Positions 1 to 7,800 of a stretch of DNA of 64,000 nucleotides are shown here, piece after piece. This DNA comes from Chitinophagaceae bacterium. GTDB lineage: Bacteria; Bacteroidota; Bacteroidia; Chitinophagales; Chitinophagaceae. How positions within the stretch are numbered: the stretch's first letter is position 1; every line of letters begins with the position of its first letter. Location: assembly GCA_947447465.1 (NCBI GenBank), contig CANFKE010000022.1, forward strand, positions 1-64,000. The letters are read 5' to 3'. Under the pieces are notes generated by a model. That model ran no database searches. It saw only the letters and a program-made list of their open reading frames with translations, and had not been told where the DNA came from. A program made the position numbers and the translations under genes.

Positions 1-52
1 AGAGAACCGCAACCAGCTTTTCCTCAACTGAAAAATCTTTTACATTAGCCAT
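1..52 (-). CDS. C4-type zinc-ribbon protein, N-terminal fragment
   Basis: Only the first 17 codons lie in the window; they read MANVKDFSVEEKLVAVL. The ATG at 52-50 sits one base after the stop codon of the upstream Nif3-like gene, so the two are almost certainly co-transcribed and translationally coupled. This start (short polar lead, then a V/T-V-E-E-K/R-L helix) together with the position behind a Nif3-like gene matches the coiled-coil zinc-ribbon family (COG1579) that commonly follows Nif3 genes in Bacteroidota. The identification rests on 17 residues plus context, so it is an inference. The zinc-binding cysteines would lie outside the window. Confidence 0.6.
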   Translation of the reverse strand, partial: MANVKDFSVEEKLVAVL

Positions 53-53
53 A

Positions 54-1154
54 TCAGCGAAAATATTTTACGGGATTAGTTAATACGTTTGATAAAAGGA
101 AAGCAAAATTAGGGAATTTTTTCTTTAAAACCATTTCAAATATTTCAGGAGTGAATTGTTCACTCTCATAATGCCCTATGTCAGCTATTACTATTCTTCC
201 CTCCGCATCGAAAAACTGATGATATTTGAAGTCTGCGGTAATAAATATGTCGGCCTTTGCCCCTATCGCATCATGCAGCAGAAAGCTTCCCGACCCTCCG
301 CATACCGCTACTTTCTGTATCGCCCTGCCCGATAATTGGGTGTGACGAATGCCTTCTGCCTTCATTTTGGTCTTCAATAGCTGCAAAAAGTCCTGCTCAT
401 TCATCGGGGCTGCAAGTTCTCCCACTATGCCGGCACCTATTTGTTGGTTCGTATTGCTGATGGGTATCAGTTCATAGGCAACCTCTTCATATAGGTGTGC
501 CGATCTCATGGCTGCAAGCACTTCTCGTTCCTTATGTTTGGTTACAAGCACTTCTATTTTCACTTCATTATCGGTCTCTCTCGCGCCGCCGGCCTGTCCT
601 ATTGCCGGTCGTGCATTGGCCATAGGCCTGAAACTCCCCATGCCGTTTACGCTAAAGCTACATTCAGTATAGTTGCCAATACTTCCTGCTCCGGCGGCAA
701 ACATAGCATCCCTGACCTTATCAGCAATGTTCAAAGGAGCGTATGTGTATAATTTGCTTAATGTATTCGGTTTAGGGGCAAGTATCCTTTTGTTGATCAG
801 TCCAAGCTTTTCCGCTATTTTGTCATTAACGCCATCCAACATATTGTCCAGATTAGTGTGGGCGGCGTAAATGGTGATATCGTTTTTTATAGCTTTGATA
901 ACTATTCGCTCCACATAATTCCTACCAGCTATTTTCTTTAATCCCGAAAATAGGAGCGGATGATGGGCAACTATCAGATTACAATTTCTGGTTATCGCCT
1001 CTTCTATCACTTCCTCGGTCACATCAAGCGTCAGCAATACTCCCGTCACATCCATGTTGCTGTCTCCAACCTGTATCCCGCAATTATCATAGCTTTCCTG
1101 ATAAACGAGTGGTGCTATGCTTTCTATAACGCTGGTTATATCTTTTACCTGCAT
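54..1154 (-). CDS. Nif3-like dinuclear metal centre hexameric protein
   Basis: This 366-residue protein belongs to the Nif3/YqfO family (DUF34): cytosolic, hexameric proteins with a two-metal centre, suggested to act as cyclohydrolases or metal chaperones. The N-terminal half carries the metal-binding HHPLLFSG motif and AHTNLDN. The C-terminal half carries IGHYESEQ, whose His and Glu complete the metal site. The extra domain between them (about residues 125-245) is the PII-like insertion of long YqfO-type members, and the length of about 370 fits. The frame is open further upstream, but I chose the ATG at 1154 because the family begins with M-x-V/I-K-D-I and because a -7 box lies at 1176-1183. 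The stop is one base from the next gene's start. Confidence 0.93.
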   Translation of the reverse strand: MQVKDITSVIESIAPLVYQESYDNCGIQVGDSNMDVTGVLLTLDVTEEVIEEAITRNCNLIVAHHPLLFSGLKKIAGRNYVERIVIKAIKNDITIYAAHTNLDNMLDGVNDKIAEKLGLINKRILAPKPNTLSKLYTYAPLNIADKVRDAMFAAGAGSIGNYTECSFSVNGMGSFRPMANARPAIGQAGGARETDNEVKIEVLVTKHKEREVLAAMRSAHLYEEVAYELIPISNTNQQIGAGIVGELAAPMNEQDFLQLLKTKMKAEGIRHTQLSGRAIQKVAVCGGSGSFLLHDAIGAKADIFITADFKYHQFFDAEGRIVIADIGHYESEQFTPEIFEMVLKKKFPNFAFLLSNVLTNPVKYFR

Positions 1155-1175
1155 ATTTTTTATTACTAAGTGCAA

Positions 1176-1183
1176 CAAATGTA
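1176..1183 (-). promoter_or_regulatory. -7 box (TACATTTG) for the Nif3 operon
   Basis: On the minus strand this reads TACATTTG, an exact match to the Bacteroidota -7 consensus TAnnTTTG. It lies 21 bases upstream of the Nif3 start codon. No clear -33 TTG element is visible, so the call rests on the box and its position. Confidence 0.4.
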
Positions 1184-1261
1184 GTCATCACAATGTTATC
1201 TGCTGTATCCATGATACACATTTTGTATTTATGTTACAGTTCACCTCCCCGGTAGTTATCG

Positions 1262-1316
1262 CTTGGCGAAGTCTCGGACTTCCTCACATCGACAGGCGAA
1301 CTGCCGACCGCCGAAT
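1262..1316. repeat. REP-like double hairpin candidate
   Basis: GAAGTCTCGGACTTC forms a 6-bp stem around a TCG loop. About ten bases further on, a weaker GGC-GAACT-GCC hairpin follows. The layout (GAAG..CTC..CTTC hairpin, linker, second hairpin) resembles the better-preserved elements at 2867 and 2965, but the sequence differs, so it may be another subfamily. It fills most of the gap between the convergent-side end of the NTF2-like gene and the Nif3 promoter. Confidence 0.35.
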
Positions 1317-1327
1317 AGGAAATGCAA

Positions 1328-1786
1328 TTATTTTTCCATGAATTGCTTCAATCGCACTAGTGCCTGATCATTGACCTTCTTTTTCAGATAACTCGTCCAA
1401 CCCAGCAATAGCCCCGATACCCCCAGAGCCTGTCTGCTCCATACCTGGAAGTCGAAAGTGTCGGTGTGCCTGATGATCTTACCATCATTAAATTCAAATA
1501 CTGCATGTACTTTATTCACTACTGTTCGCCCTGTTTTACCAAATGTATAGGTCGCAACCCAGTCAGCGCTGCCTGTCTTTTCATTGGCAACTACATTACT
1601 AAAGGTTACCTTTACATCGGTTCCTTTCATCAGCATTCGCCACATGCTTTTCGCCTCATCACCTTTTAACACACCAAATGCAGGATCCTCAAAGACTATA
1701 TTGTCAGCATAGCATTCGGTCATGCCATTGGAGTCGTGGGCATTGAATGAGGAATAGAACTTTGCAATCACTGCTGTGTTGTTCAT
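1328..1786 (-). CDS. NTF2-like / SnoaL-type small protein
   Basis: This 152-residue soluble protein has the NTF2-like cone fold of the SnoaL/ketosteroid-isomerase group. The N-terminus (FYSSFNAHDSNGMTECYADNIVFEDPAFG) is the typical helix pair leading to the first strand. The end of the fold is marked by VHAVFEFNDGKIIRHTDTFD, where His and Asp face the pocket in SnoaL-like proteins. After residue 115 a hydrophobic helix and a Lys-rich tail follow. The substrate cannot be told from sequence; many homologues are uncharacterised. It is a single gene with a possible -7 box (TAACTTTA, 1805-1812 on the minus strand) just upstream. Confidence 0.85.
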   Translation of the reverse strand: MNNTAVIAKFYSSFNAHDSNGMTECYADNIVFEDPAFGVLKGDEAKSMWRMLMKGTDVKVTFSNVVANEKTGSADWVATYTFGKTGRTVVNKVHAVFEFNDGKIIRHTDTFDFQVWSRQALGVSGLLLGWTSYLKKKVNDQALVRLKQFMEK

Positions 1787-1988
1787 GGTAAAGCGTATTT
1801 CCGATAAAGTTAGAACGTGTTCGCATTATGAAATACAAATGCATAACTATAACTTTTGTATCCGACACATATCTACTAACGATACCAATTGAATATTTAC
1901 CTGTCAGGCAATCGTCGTTTTTGTCGAATTAATATAAAAAATGCATAAAAAATACCGCTCATCCCTTTTAAATGGTATCCGCATTCCC

Positions 1989-1996
1989 TAAATTTG
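1989..1996 (+). promoter_or_regulatory. -7 box (TAAATTTG), probably leaderless
   Basis: Exact TAnnTTTG match ending only four bases before the ATG at 2001. A start of transcription 4-7 bases after the box would fall at or next to the start codon, so the mRNA is predicted to be leaderless. Confidence 0.45.
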
Positions 1997-2000
1997 TACC

Positions 2001-2237
2001 ATGAATTTTTTGGAAATAACACAAGACGATCTGTTTGATCTGGGTTTTGAACCTTTGGTAACTGAGAATTCCAAGTCTATGGATTTTGAACACAAAGAGT
2101 TGGGTATCAGATTATGGAAGGGTATGTACAATCCTGATCCGCAGTCTAGATTCTGGAAAATGGGTTATGGCAAGGAAAAAGTGCAGTTCGAATCTTTGGA
2201 GCAGTTGAAAGAGTATATGGACTCTCTGAAAGGATAA
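2001..2237 (+). CDS. Small protein of unknown function (78 aa)
   Basis: I do not recognise a family. The protein is acidic and soluble, with no signal peptide or membrane segment. It starts MNFLEITQDDLFDLGFEPLV, has a Trp- and Lys-rich middle (ELGIRLWKGMYN, SRFWKMGYGKEKVQF) and ends in a predicted helix (ESLEQLKEYMDSLKG). It looks like a genuine gene: a -7 box ends four bases upstream, codon use is normal for the window, and a strong terminator hairpin follows at 2371. It stands alone next to the repeat block. Confidence 0.7.
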   Translation: MNFLEITQDDLFDLGFEPLVTENSKSMDFEHKELGIRLWKGMYNPDPQSRFWKMGYGKEKVQFESLEQLKEYMDSLKG

Positions 2238-2370
2238 CTAAAGCTTCCCTGAACCATTCTTTTTTCCCGGTCGATCTATATCACATGCTATCTCTAAGCT
2301 GATTGATATAGGTTGATTTAAAGATGTATGCGGTCATCAAAAAGTATTACAATACCTCATTTTCATATTT

Positions 2371-2403
2371 GCCCCTTGTCTGATCGGATAAGGGGCTTTT
2401 TTT
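2371..2403 (+). terminator. Rho-independent terminator
   Basis: GCCCCTTGTC pairs with GATAAGGGGC (10 bp, one G-T wobble) around a TGATCG-type loop, followed by a run of seven T. It ends the transcript of the 78-residue protein. Confidence 0.8.
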
Positions 2404-2472
2404 ATGCTCGCTGAATTTTTTTTCAACTTTAGATACAACTGTTTAACTCCTTAATGCTGTTTCTTTTACAAG

Positions 2473-2500
2473 AAGATGTTCACATTTTTGTGAATATCTT
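2473..2500. other. Inverted repeat / hairpin in long 3' intergenic region
   Basis: AAGATGTTCACA and TGTGAATATCTT form 12-base arms with one mismatch around TTT(T). The function is unclear; it could be a second terminator-like structure. The rest of 2501-2648 shows nothing I can assign. Confidence 0.35.
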
Positions 2501-2648
2501 TATTTTAAAAGGTCATAACTCCTGTCTAATTTGCATACGATTTAGTGATTTCTGAACAGTTGCACCGATCATCAGAACGAAACTAACTTCGATCTTTGAC
2601 ATATGAACCCTTACCAATCTCTGTTCCTCATAGGTTCACCGGTCTTCG

Positions 2649-2855
2649 TTTGTAACGCACGACCCCGAGTGTCAACTAATTTTAAGACGATACAGAAAGA
2701 CGTTTCCCTAAATCAGTGGCAAAATGTAGCAGAAAGTGGCAGGAAGTGGCAGGAAGTGGCAGATTGTTAAAATGCTCAAAACCCTTACCTGTAGAGCACT
2801 ACAGCCGATCACCCATCAAAAAACTGCCGGAAAAAATAAAAACTGCCACTTTTTA
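2649..2855. repeat. Structured non-coding repeat element, copy A
   Basis: The element has four parts. (1) A 68-base head starts TTTGTAACGCACGAC and runs through CCCCGAGTGTCAA to a conserved ACAGAAAGACGTTTCC. (2) A tandem GTGGCAG motif follows, three clean copies plus two weaker ones (2716-2762). (3) A perfect CTGTAG-AGCA-CTACAG hairpin lies at about 2789-2804. (4) Two CTGCC arms (about 2824 and 2844) are complementary to the GGCAG units. The head is close to 90 percent identical to copy B at 3044. No open reading frame spans it in a conserved frame. Confidence 0.7.
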
Positions 2856-2866
2856 GAATATTTCTT

Positions 2867-2921
2867 CTGGTCGAAGCGTCTCGCTTAGTCCCGGCTATTG
2901 CAAGCGTCTCGCTTGCGAAAA
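2867..2921. repeat. REP-like double hairpin R1
   Basis: GTCGAAGCGTCTCGCTTAGTC is a GAAGCG/CGCTT hairpin with one arm degraded. It is followed after CCCGGCTATT by the perfect GCAAGCG-TCT-CGCTTGC hairpin and an A-run. A foot GTCG beside a palindrome is typical of REP sequences moved by REP-associated tyrosine transposases (RAYTs). No such transposase is in the window. R1 and R2 start 98 bases apart as direct repeats. Confidence 0.75.
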
Positions 2922-2964
2922 AACACCGGTGCTCACTGGTGCTCCTTTGTAACGCACGACTCTA

Positions 2965-3019
2965 CTGGTCGAAGCATCTCGCTTCGTCCCGGCTATTACA
3001 AGCGTCTCGCTTGCGAAAA
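2965..3019. repeat. REP-like double hairpin R2
   Basis: This is a second, nearly identical copy of R1. The first hairpin (CGAAGCATCTCGCTTCG) has complete arms with one loop-side change. The second, CAAGCGTCTCGCTTG, has lost the outermost pair. Each REP copy is followed about 25-30 bases later by the same TTTGTAACGCACGAC-type box that begins element A (2946-2960 after R1, 3044-3058 after R2), so REP pair and structured element form one composite unit. Confidence 0.75.
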
Positions 3020-3043
3020 ATCACAGGCCCTTACTGGCCATCC

Positions 3044-3290
3044 TTTTTAACGCCCGACCCCGAGTGTCAAATAGTTTTAAGGAGATACAGAAAGACGTTT
3101 CCTTGAAATCAGAACAATCCCTAACTCCGTGATCAAAAGTGGAAGAAAAGTGGAAATAAGTGGAAGAAAGTGGAAGTTTTAGGAAATTTGTTAAAATGGC
3201 TTCAAATCCAATGCTGTACTGCATTACAGGAGAAAGGCCACTAAAAAAACTTCCGTAAACACAAAAAAATTGCCACTTGTGGCATTTTAC
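3044..3290. repeat. Structured non-coding repeat element, copy B
   Basis: This diverged copy of element A has the same head (TTTTTAACGCCCGAC, CCCCGAGTGTCAAA, ACAGAAAGACGTTTCC), then four GTGGAA(G) units (3138-3175) instead of GTGGCAG. It shares TTGTTAAAATG-CTTCAAA, has a CTGTA-N6-TACAG hairpin, and carries CTTCC plus TGCCAC near the end. The first 3' arm changed from CTGCC in A to CTTCC in B, matching the GGCAG to GGAAG change in the tandem units. A 98-codon minus-strand frame overlaps it but is unlikely to be a gene. Confidence 0.7.
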
Positions 3291-3360
3291 TTCACTCACA
3301 AATGGATAACACGGCAATTACTCGTCACAGATGATCAAAAGTAGATTTGGCTCACACTAC

Positions 3361-3879
3361 CTACAAAGGCTTCCTTACCTCGGCCTTAATGACTTTGGCC
3401 TTCACCAATTGATCCAATAATTCATTGAGTTCATTGGGTTGTTGACTGCCGATCAATATTTTCTTGCCGGTATTTAGTTCCAGTTGCAATCCCATATTGC
3501 CGCTCACATTATAGGCTTTGCCTTTGCCGCCAAGACCATAACGGATGCCCCAGCCGCCATATTCTAATATCGGACTGTATTGACGCACATAGGCTTTGGT
3601 CACCTCTTCCCAACTGATCACCAATACCTGAAAGTGGATCGGGAAGAATCGGTAATAGATACCCGTTTCATCTATCTTGGTGCGCAGCTGCATGATGTAG
3701 AAGAGCACAAGTATCAGCAATGGCACCGCAGCACCTATCAGCATTTCTGTTGCCAGGCCCCCCGATACTTTTTGATCGTGATTAAAATAGGTGATCGCCA
3801 CAGGTACCATTACTACACCTATCAATAAGGCCCATAGCCACCATTGTCTGAATTTCTGTACTTCTGAAAAATTATTCAT
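3361..3879 (-). CDS. Two-helix membrane protein with PH-like domain
   Basis: This is a 172-residue inner-membrane protein. Two transmembrane helices (about residues 14-30 and 45-64) are followed by a cytosolic domain that looks like a bacterial PH-like beta domain. Its marks are TKIDETGIYYRFFP, a SWEEVTKAYVRQY strand, GGWGIRYGLGGKGKAYNVSGN and LELNTGKKILIGSQQPNEL. I believe it matches the DUF6141-type hypothetical proteins of Bacteroidota, but that family name is from memory. The function is unknown. It lies 34 bases downstream of the glycosyltransferase gene on the same strand and has no promoter box of its own, so it is probably co-transcribed. Confidence 0.75.
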   Translation of the reverse strand: MNNFSEVQKFRQWWLWALLIGVVMVPVAITYFNHDQKVSGGLATEMLIGAAVPLLILVLFYIMQLRTKIDETGIYYRFFPIHFQVLVISWEEVTKAYVRQYSPILEYGGWGIRYGLGGKGKAYNVSGNMGLQLELNTGKKILIGSQQPNELNELLDQLVKAKVIKAEVRKPL

Positions 3880-3913
3880 TTTGTATAATTGATCTTAGTT
3901 GTCTTGATTACTA

Positions 3914-4744
3914 TCAGGCTATTTTTATCTTAAGCCACGCGCGTAGTTTTTGCTTTTTCAGCATAGACTCATCTGGCTCGGGTAGTGGGCCGGCATACGG
4001 CTCACTCCTATGGGTAAAGTACTTATTGAATGTGCTTTGCGTAATGCCCCATTTCATCAGGAACTGTTTGCGGCCATCATTCTTCTTGATCCTCAAGGTT
4101 GACTTAGATTGAAAGTGATAGACCCTGCTTTTGCCTATACCCTTAAATATCCTGCAACCTGCCGCCCACATTTTCATAGCAAAGTCATCGTCGCTGCTCA
4201 CTCCGGGACTTAATTCTATACTGTATCCTCCCGTAATGTGCCAGTACTTTTTATGAACGATAGTTGGCGGCCACGTAGATCCATACCAGTCAGGCATGTG
4301 GAAGGTATTACATTTTTCTAGGAGGCCTTGCTCATCAAATGTTTCTATAGTAGTACCGAAATGCTCATGTATCACACACGGATTATTCAGCGTAGGCTCT
4401 ATCATGGTCGAGGAAAACATAAAGTTGTCGGTACCGGCATTCTTTATTTCCTCTGCAAGGTAGGTGTCCCACTTCGGGCATACATACATATCGTCATTCA
4501 TATACACGATATAGTCTTGCGTGGCTATCCCGGCGGCCATATTCACTGCTATGCAAATGCCCGCATTGTCGGGTGTACTGGTAAAGTCTATTCCTTCTTT
4601 CTTGGCCCATTCCAATGTGCCGTCGCTGCCATCATTGATATGCAGTACCACCTGGTGGTTGTAGGCCGAGTTTTTACGGATACTCTCTACACACAGCTTT
4701 ACAAATGGCAGGTTGTTCCAGGTAGGTATGATTATTGATAGCAT
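3914..4744 (-). CDS. Family 2 glycosyltransferase
   Basis: This 276-residue GT-A fold enzyme probably transfers a sugar from a nucleotide donor. MLSIIIPTWNNLPFVKLCVESI is the classic GT2 N-terminus. The nucleotide-binding INDGSDG lies near residue 37 and the metal-binding MNDDMYV (DxD variant) near residue 82. The C-terminal half has SPGVSSDDDFAMKMWAAGCRIFKGIGKSRVYHFQSKST, like other GT2 acceptor-site segments. There is no signal peptide or membrane helix, so it is likely a cytosolic enzyme working on cell-surface glycans. It is the first gene of a two-gene unit, with a -7 box at 4771-4778. The acceptor cannot be predicted. Confidence 0.88.
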   Translation of the reverse strand: MLSIIIPTWNNLPFVKLCVESIRKNSAYNHQVVLHINDGSDGTLEWAKKEGIDFTSTPDNAGICIAVNMAAGIATQDYIVYMNDDMYVCPKWDTYLAEEIKNAGTDNFMFSSTMIEPTLNNPCVIHEHFGTTIETFDEQGLLEKCNTFHMPDWYGSTWPPTIVHKKYWHITGGYSIELSPGVSSDDDFAMKMWAAGCRIFKGIGKSRVYHFQSKSTLRIKKNDGRKQFLMKWGITQSTFNKYFTHRSEPYAGPLPEPDESMLKKQKLRAWLKIKIA

Positions 4745-4770
4745 TGGTCAGTTTTAGCAGTATTGGGCAG

Positions 4771-4778
4771 CAAAATTA
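4771..4778 (-). promoter_or_regulatory. -7 box (TAATTTTG) for glycosyltransferase
   Basis: Exact TAnnTTTG on the minus strand, 26 bases upstream of the start codon. Confidence 0.38.
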
Positions 4779-4887
4779 GTGATTTGTTTGTAGTTAAGGT
4801 TGTTTGCATATCAATTGTACACCACGATCTCTTTTTACTGCACCTGTAGTATATACAGTACAAAGCGATTGGTAACCATCTTGCACC

Positions 4888-7800
4888 TTATTCAAATACG
4901 ACCTTGGTAGTATATCGGTTATCGCCTACTTCTGTTCGTAACAGATATATTCCCTTTGGCAAACGTGGAGCCTGCAGCTGCGTCTGGTTGAGCCATTGCC
5001 CCGATTGTACTGATGTTGCTACAACACTTTTACCGGTCATATCCAACAGTGTTACATTCATTTTTGTACCCGCGGCAGCATGCCAAACTATATTCAGTAG
5101 TCCGTCAGTAGTTGGGTTAGGATAAACGTTGGAAACACTGTTAGCTGCGGTCCATTCTACAGTTCGCACCGGGAAGATCATATTGTTCCCGTCGTCAAAT
5201 GTAGCTGTCAGCCTGTAGTGCACCAGATCACCTGCCTTTACTCCGGATGGTAGGTCAGTATGGTCGTAATACTGACCATAGTGGCGCAATGTCGGTATAG
5301 TTTGTATCGTAACGAACGCTCCCGAATTGATAGCTCTTTCAAGGGTATATTGGTTGACAACTCCATCTATATAAGATGTCCAGTTCACTAATGCTGCGTC
5401 CTCTCGTATCATGTGTGCGTCAAGATTCACTATATCATTTACAGAGTCAGTTGCCGTCAGCTTGCGTATAGGACTATAATATACTGTACTACTGCCTGTC
5501 ATCGTCCATCTGAGCCTGTAATAGATATCAGCTCCGGTGAGTGTAGATATATCATCAGCTTTACGATAGATGCCCTGTTGCTGATGCAGAGCAGTGGTCT
5601 CATAAACGGTGCTGAAAGCGATCCCGTCTAAAGATCTTTCTAATGTGTATTTGAACAAAGAGGTGTCTATCGATGATGTCCAGAAGAGTAGGGCCACAAG
5701 TCCGGATCTGTAGGCAGCGAAATTGAGGTAGTCATTCCCGGTAGCGAAATTCCCGGTTGGTCCGCCATCGTTAAGCCAGAGCTCAGACGTAGATCTGGTC
5801 TTGAACCGTGCGTAATATCCCTTGTCGTATGGCACCCACTGTACCGACCTGTATGGGATAAATGAAAAAATACCTGCACTGTCATCGGTCAGTATATTGT
5901 TCTCTGTGCTCGGGTGCTCTGTGCTGTTGAATTGTGTAATGCCTATCCTGTAAGCATCCTGTGGTCGGGTACAAGATAAGCAGGTAGTATCTGCGAGCAC
6001 TATATTCAGTTCACTATCCAACAGGTATAACTGAACACCAATGCTATCGCTAAGCTCCTGTGCCGATGAAATGGTATAGCTTCTTGGCATTACATACTGG
6101 GTAGCTGAAGGATTTGTTATGGTTGCTTGTTGATAGAGCGTTACTGCTGTATTACCTGTAGCTTGCCCAATAGGATTCACAGATGCCAATAGTTCATTAT
6201 TCAGAAGGTAATCTGTCCAGGTATTGCCCGATAGGTCATGAGTGACCAGTGTGGTATTTGCAGCGGGGAAAATACCATTAGCCCTGTCGAATATATGAAT
6301 GTCATCTACCGCAAAACCTTCAAAGGTAGCTCCCGGGTCCGATTGCAGTGCAAAGCGGAAGTTGATGATGGTGCCGCCGCCTACTGGCTTAGGAATAGGA
6401 ATAGAGGCTACATGCCAGCGGGTAAAGCCATTTCTGGTCCACGCATTGAAGTTGGGGTCATACCAGTTGGTGCCATTGCCCGTATTGCCCAGCTTTATCC
6501 AGGTAACACCATTGTAGGTGTACTCGATGTAGGCCTTGTCGCAAAGCACATTGCCGCAGTTCTCAATGTCTAGTGCCGCACTGAAACTGAGCATCGGTGC
6601 ATTCAGACCGCTGATGTCGAAGCAAGGGGAGTACAGGTAGGACTGTTCCAGGTTATTGTACTTGCCTGCCAGATTGGTTTTCCAAGCTTTGTTACCGCTG
6701 GCAGCCTTATTAATGTTGGCAGATGATGGAGTGCCGAACTGCCATGAATTATTTATACCGTCAGTATAATATCCCCCGTCACTGCTCTCAAAATTTTCGA
6801 GATATGGGTAGCTGGTGATCACCGGATTATTACGGTATTTATAATGGATGATGCTGTCATTTGGTTGGTATGTATCACCGGCAAGGCTGAGCCAGATATC
6901 AGCAGTATGGCTGCTTCCGGCCGGCATATTCAGTAATTGCGGGAAGGTATATTGTACTGTGTTTTTGGCTGTCACAGAGTCAAGAATACCGGTAAATATA
7001 GTTCCTCCGTCTGCCCTGTAGAAGAGCTGCACATTATACAGCGTATAGTTGACGCCATTATGCACTTGTACGGTAAGTGGTTGAGCCGCTGATACACCGC
7101 AATTGGTTGGTAGCGGATTCACTACACTCAGCATTTGAGCGTCATTGGTAACTGTATATAGCTTAACATTGTCAATAGTGATGCCATTACCAAAGTTGGC
7201 AGCACCTATCAGAGAGGTATCATTCTGACCGAATGATACCTGCATGCTGCCTGAGAAATTCATGTGCTCATTTCTGGCGGCATCGGTAAGTGACAAGGAT
7301 ATTGCTTTGTTAGGGAATCCCGGGTATGCATTGAGGTTGTAGATGAATCGTGGTAGCCATGTGGCCGCATCATTAGCTCTGACTGTCACTACATTGCCTG
7401 CAGCAGATTTAGGGGTGCCATGCAGTACATAATCAAAATCCATCCTCACCTCTGTGGTTCCGGTATCATAGTTGGATAGGTTGAATGTACCGGTGAACAG
7501 ATTATTACTACCGCTACTTACTGATCGGTCTTCATCAAGACTTATTGATCGGGTGCCGCTGATAGTAATGTCTTCATTGACGAACGACCTTACTCGGCCT
7601 GCACTGTCACCTGTAGAAAAATCCCAGTGCCCGTTGGGGGATATGCCCAGTGAGTCATGACCGGTAATGGCCATTTTCCCCATGTTCTCAAAATCATCAG
7701 TAAATGGTAATGTAAGAGTGTCATTGGGTATGTTATTGACTGTGAATACGAGTGTATCATTACCGTGTTGCGGGTCGGTCATAGCCAGATTTTGAATAGC

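Noticed and set aside
2649-3290. Repeat block as a CRISPR array or integron attC sites
   Set aside because: Repeats are of unequal length, hairpin-rich and diverged, without regular spacers or cas genes. The box TTTGTAACGCACGAC lacks the paired attC boxes and no integrase is present.
3021-3317. 98-codon minus-strand frame across repeat element B
   Set aside because: It lies over a non-coding repeat whose other copy has indels that break the frame; composition is low-complexity and there is no promoter box.
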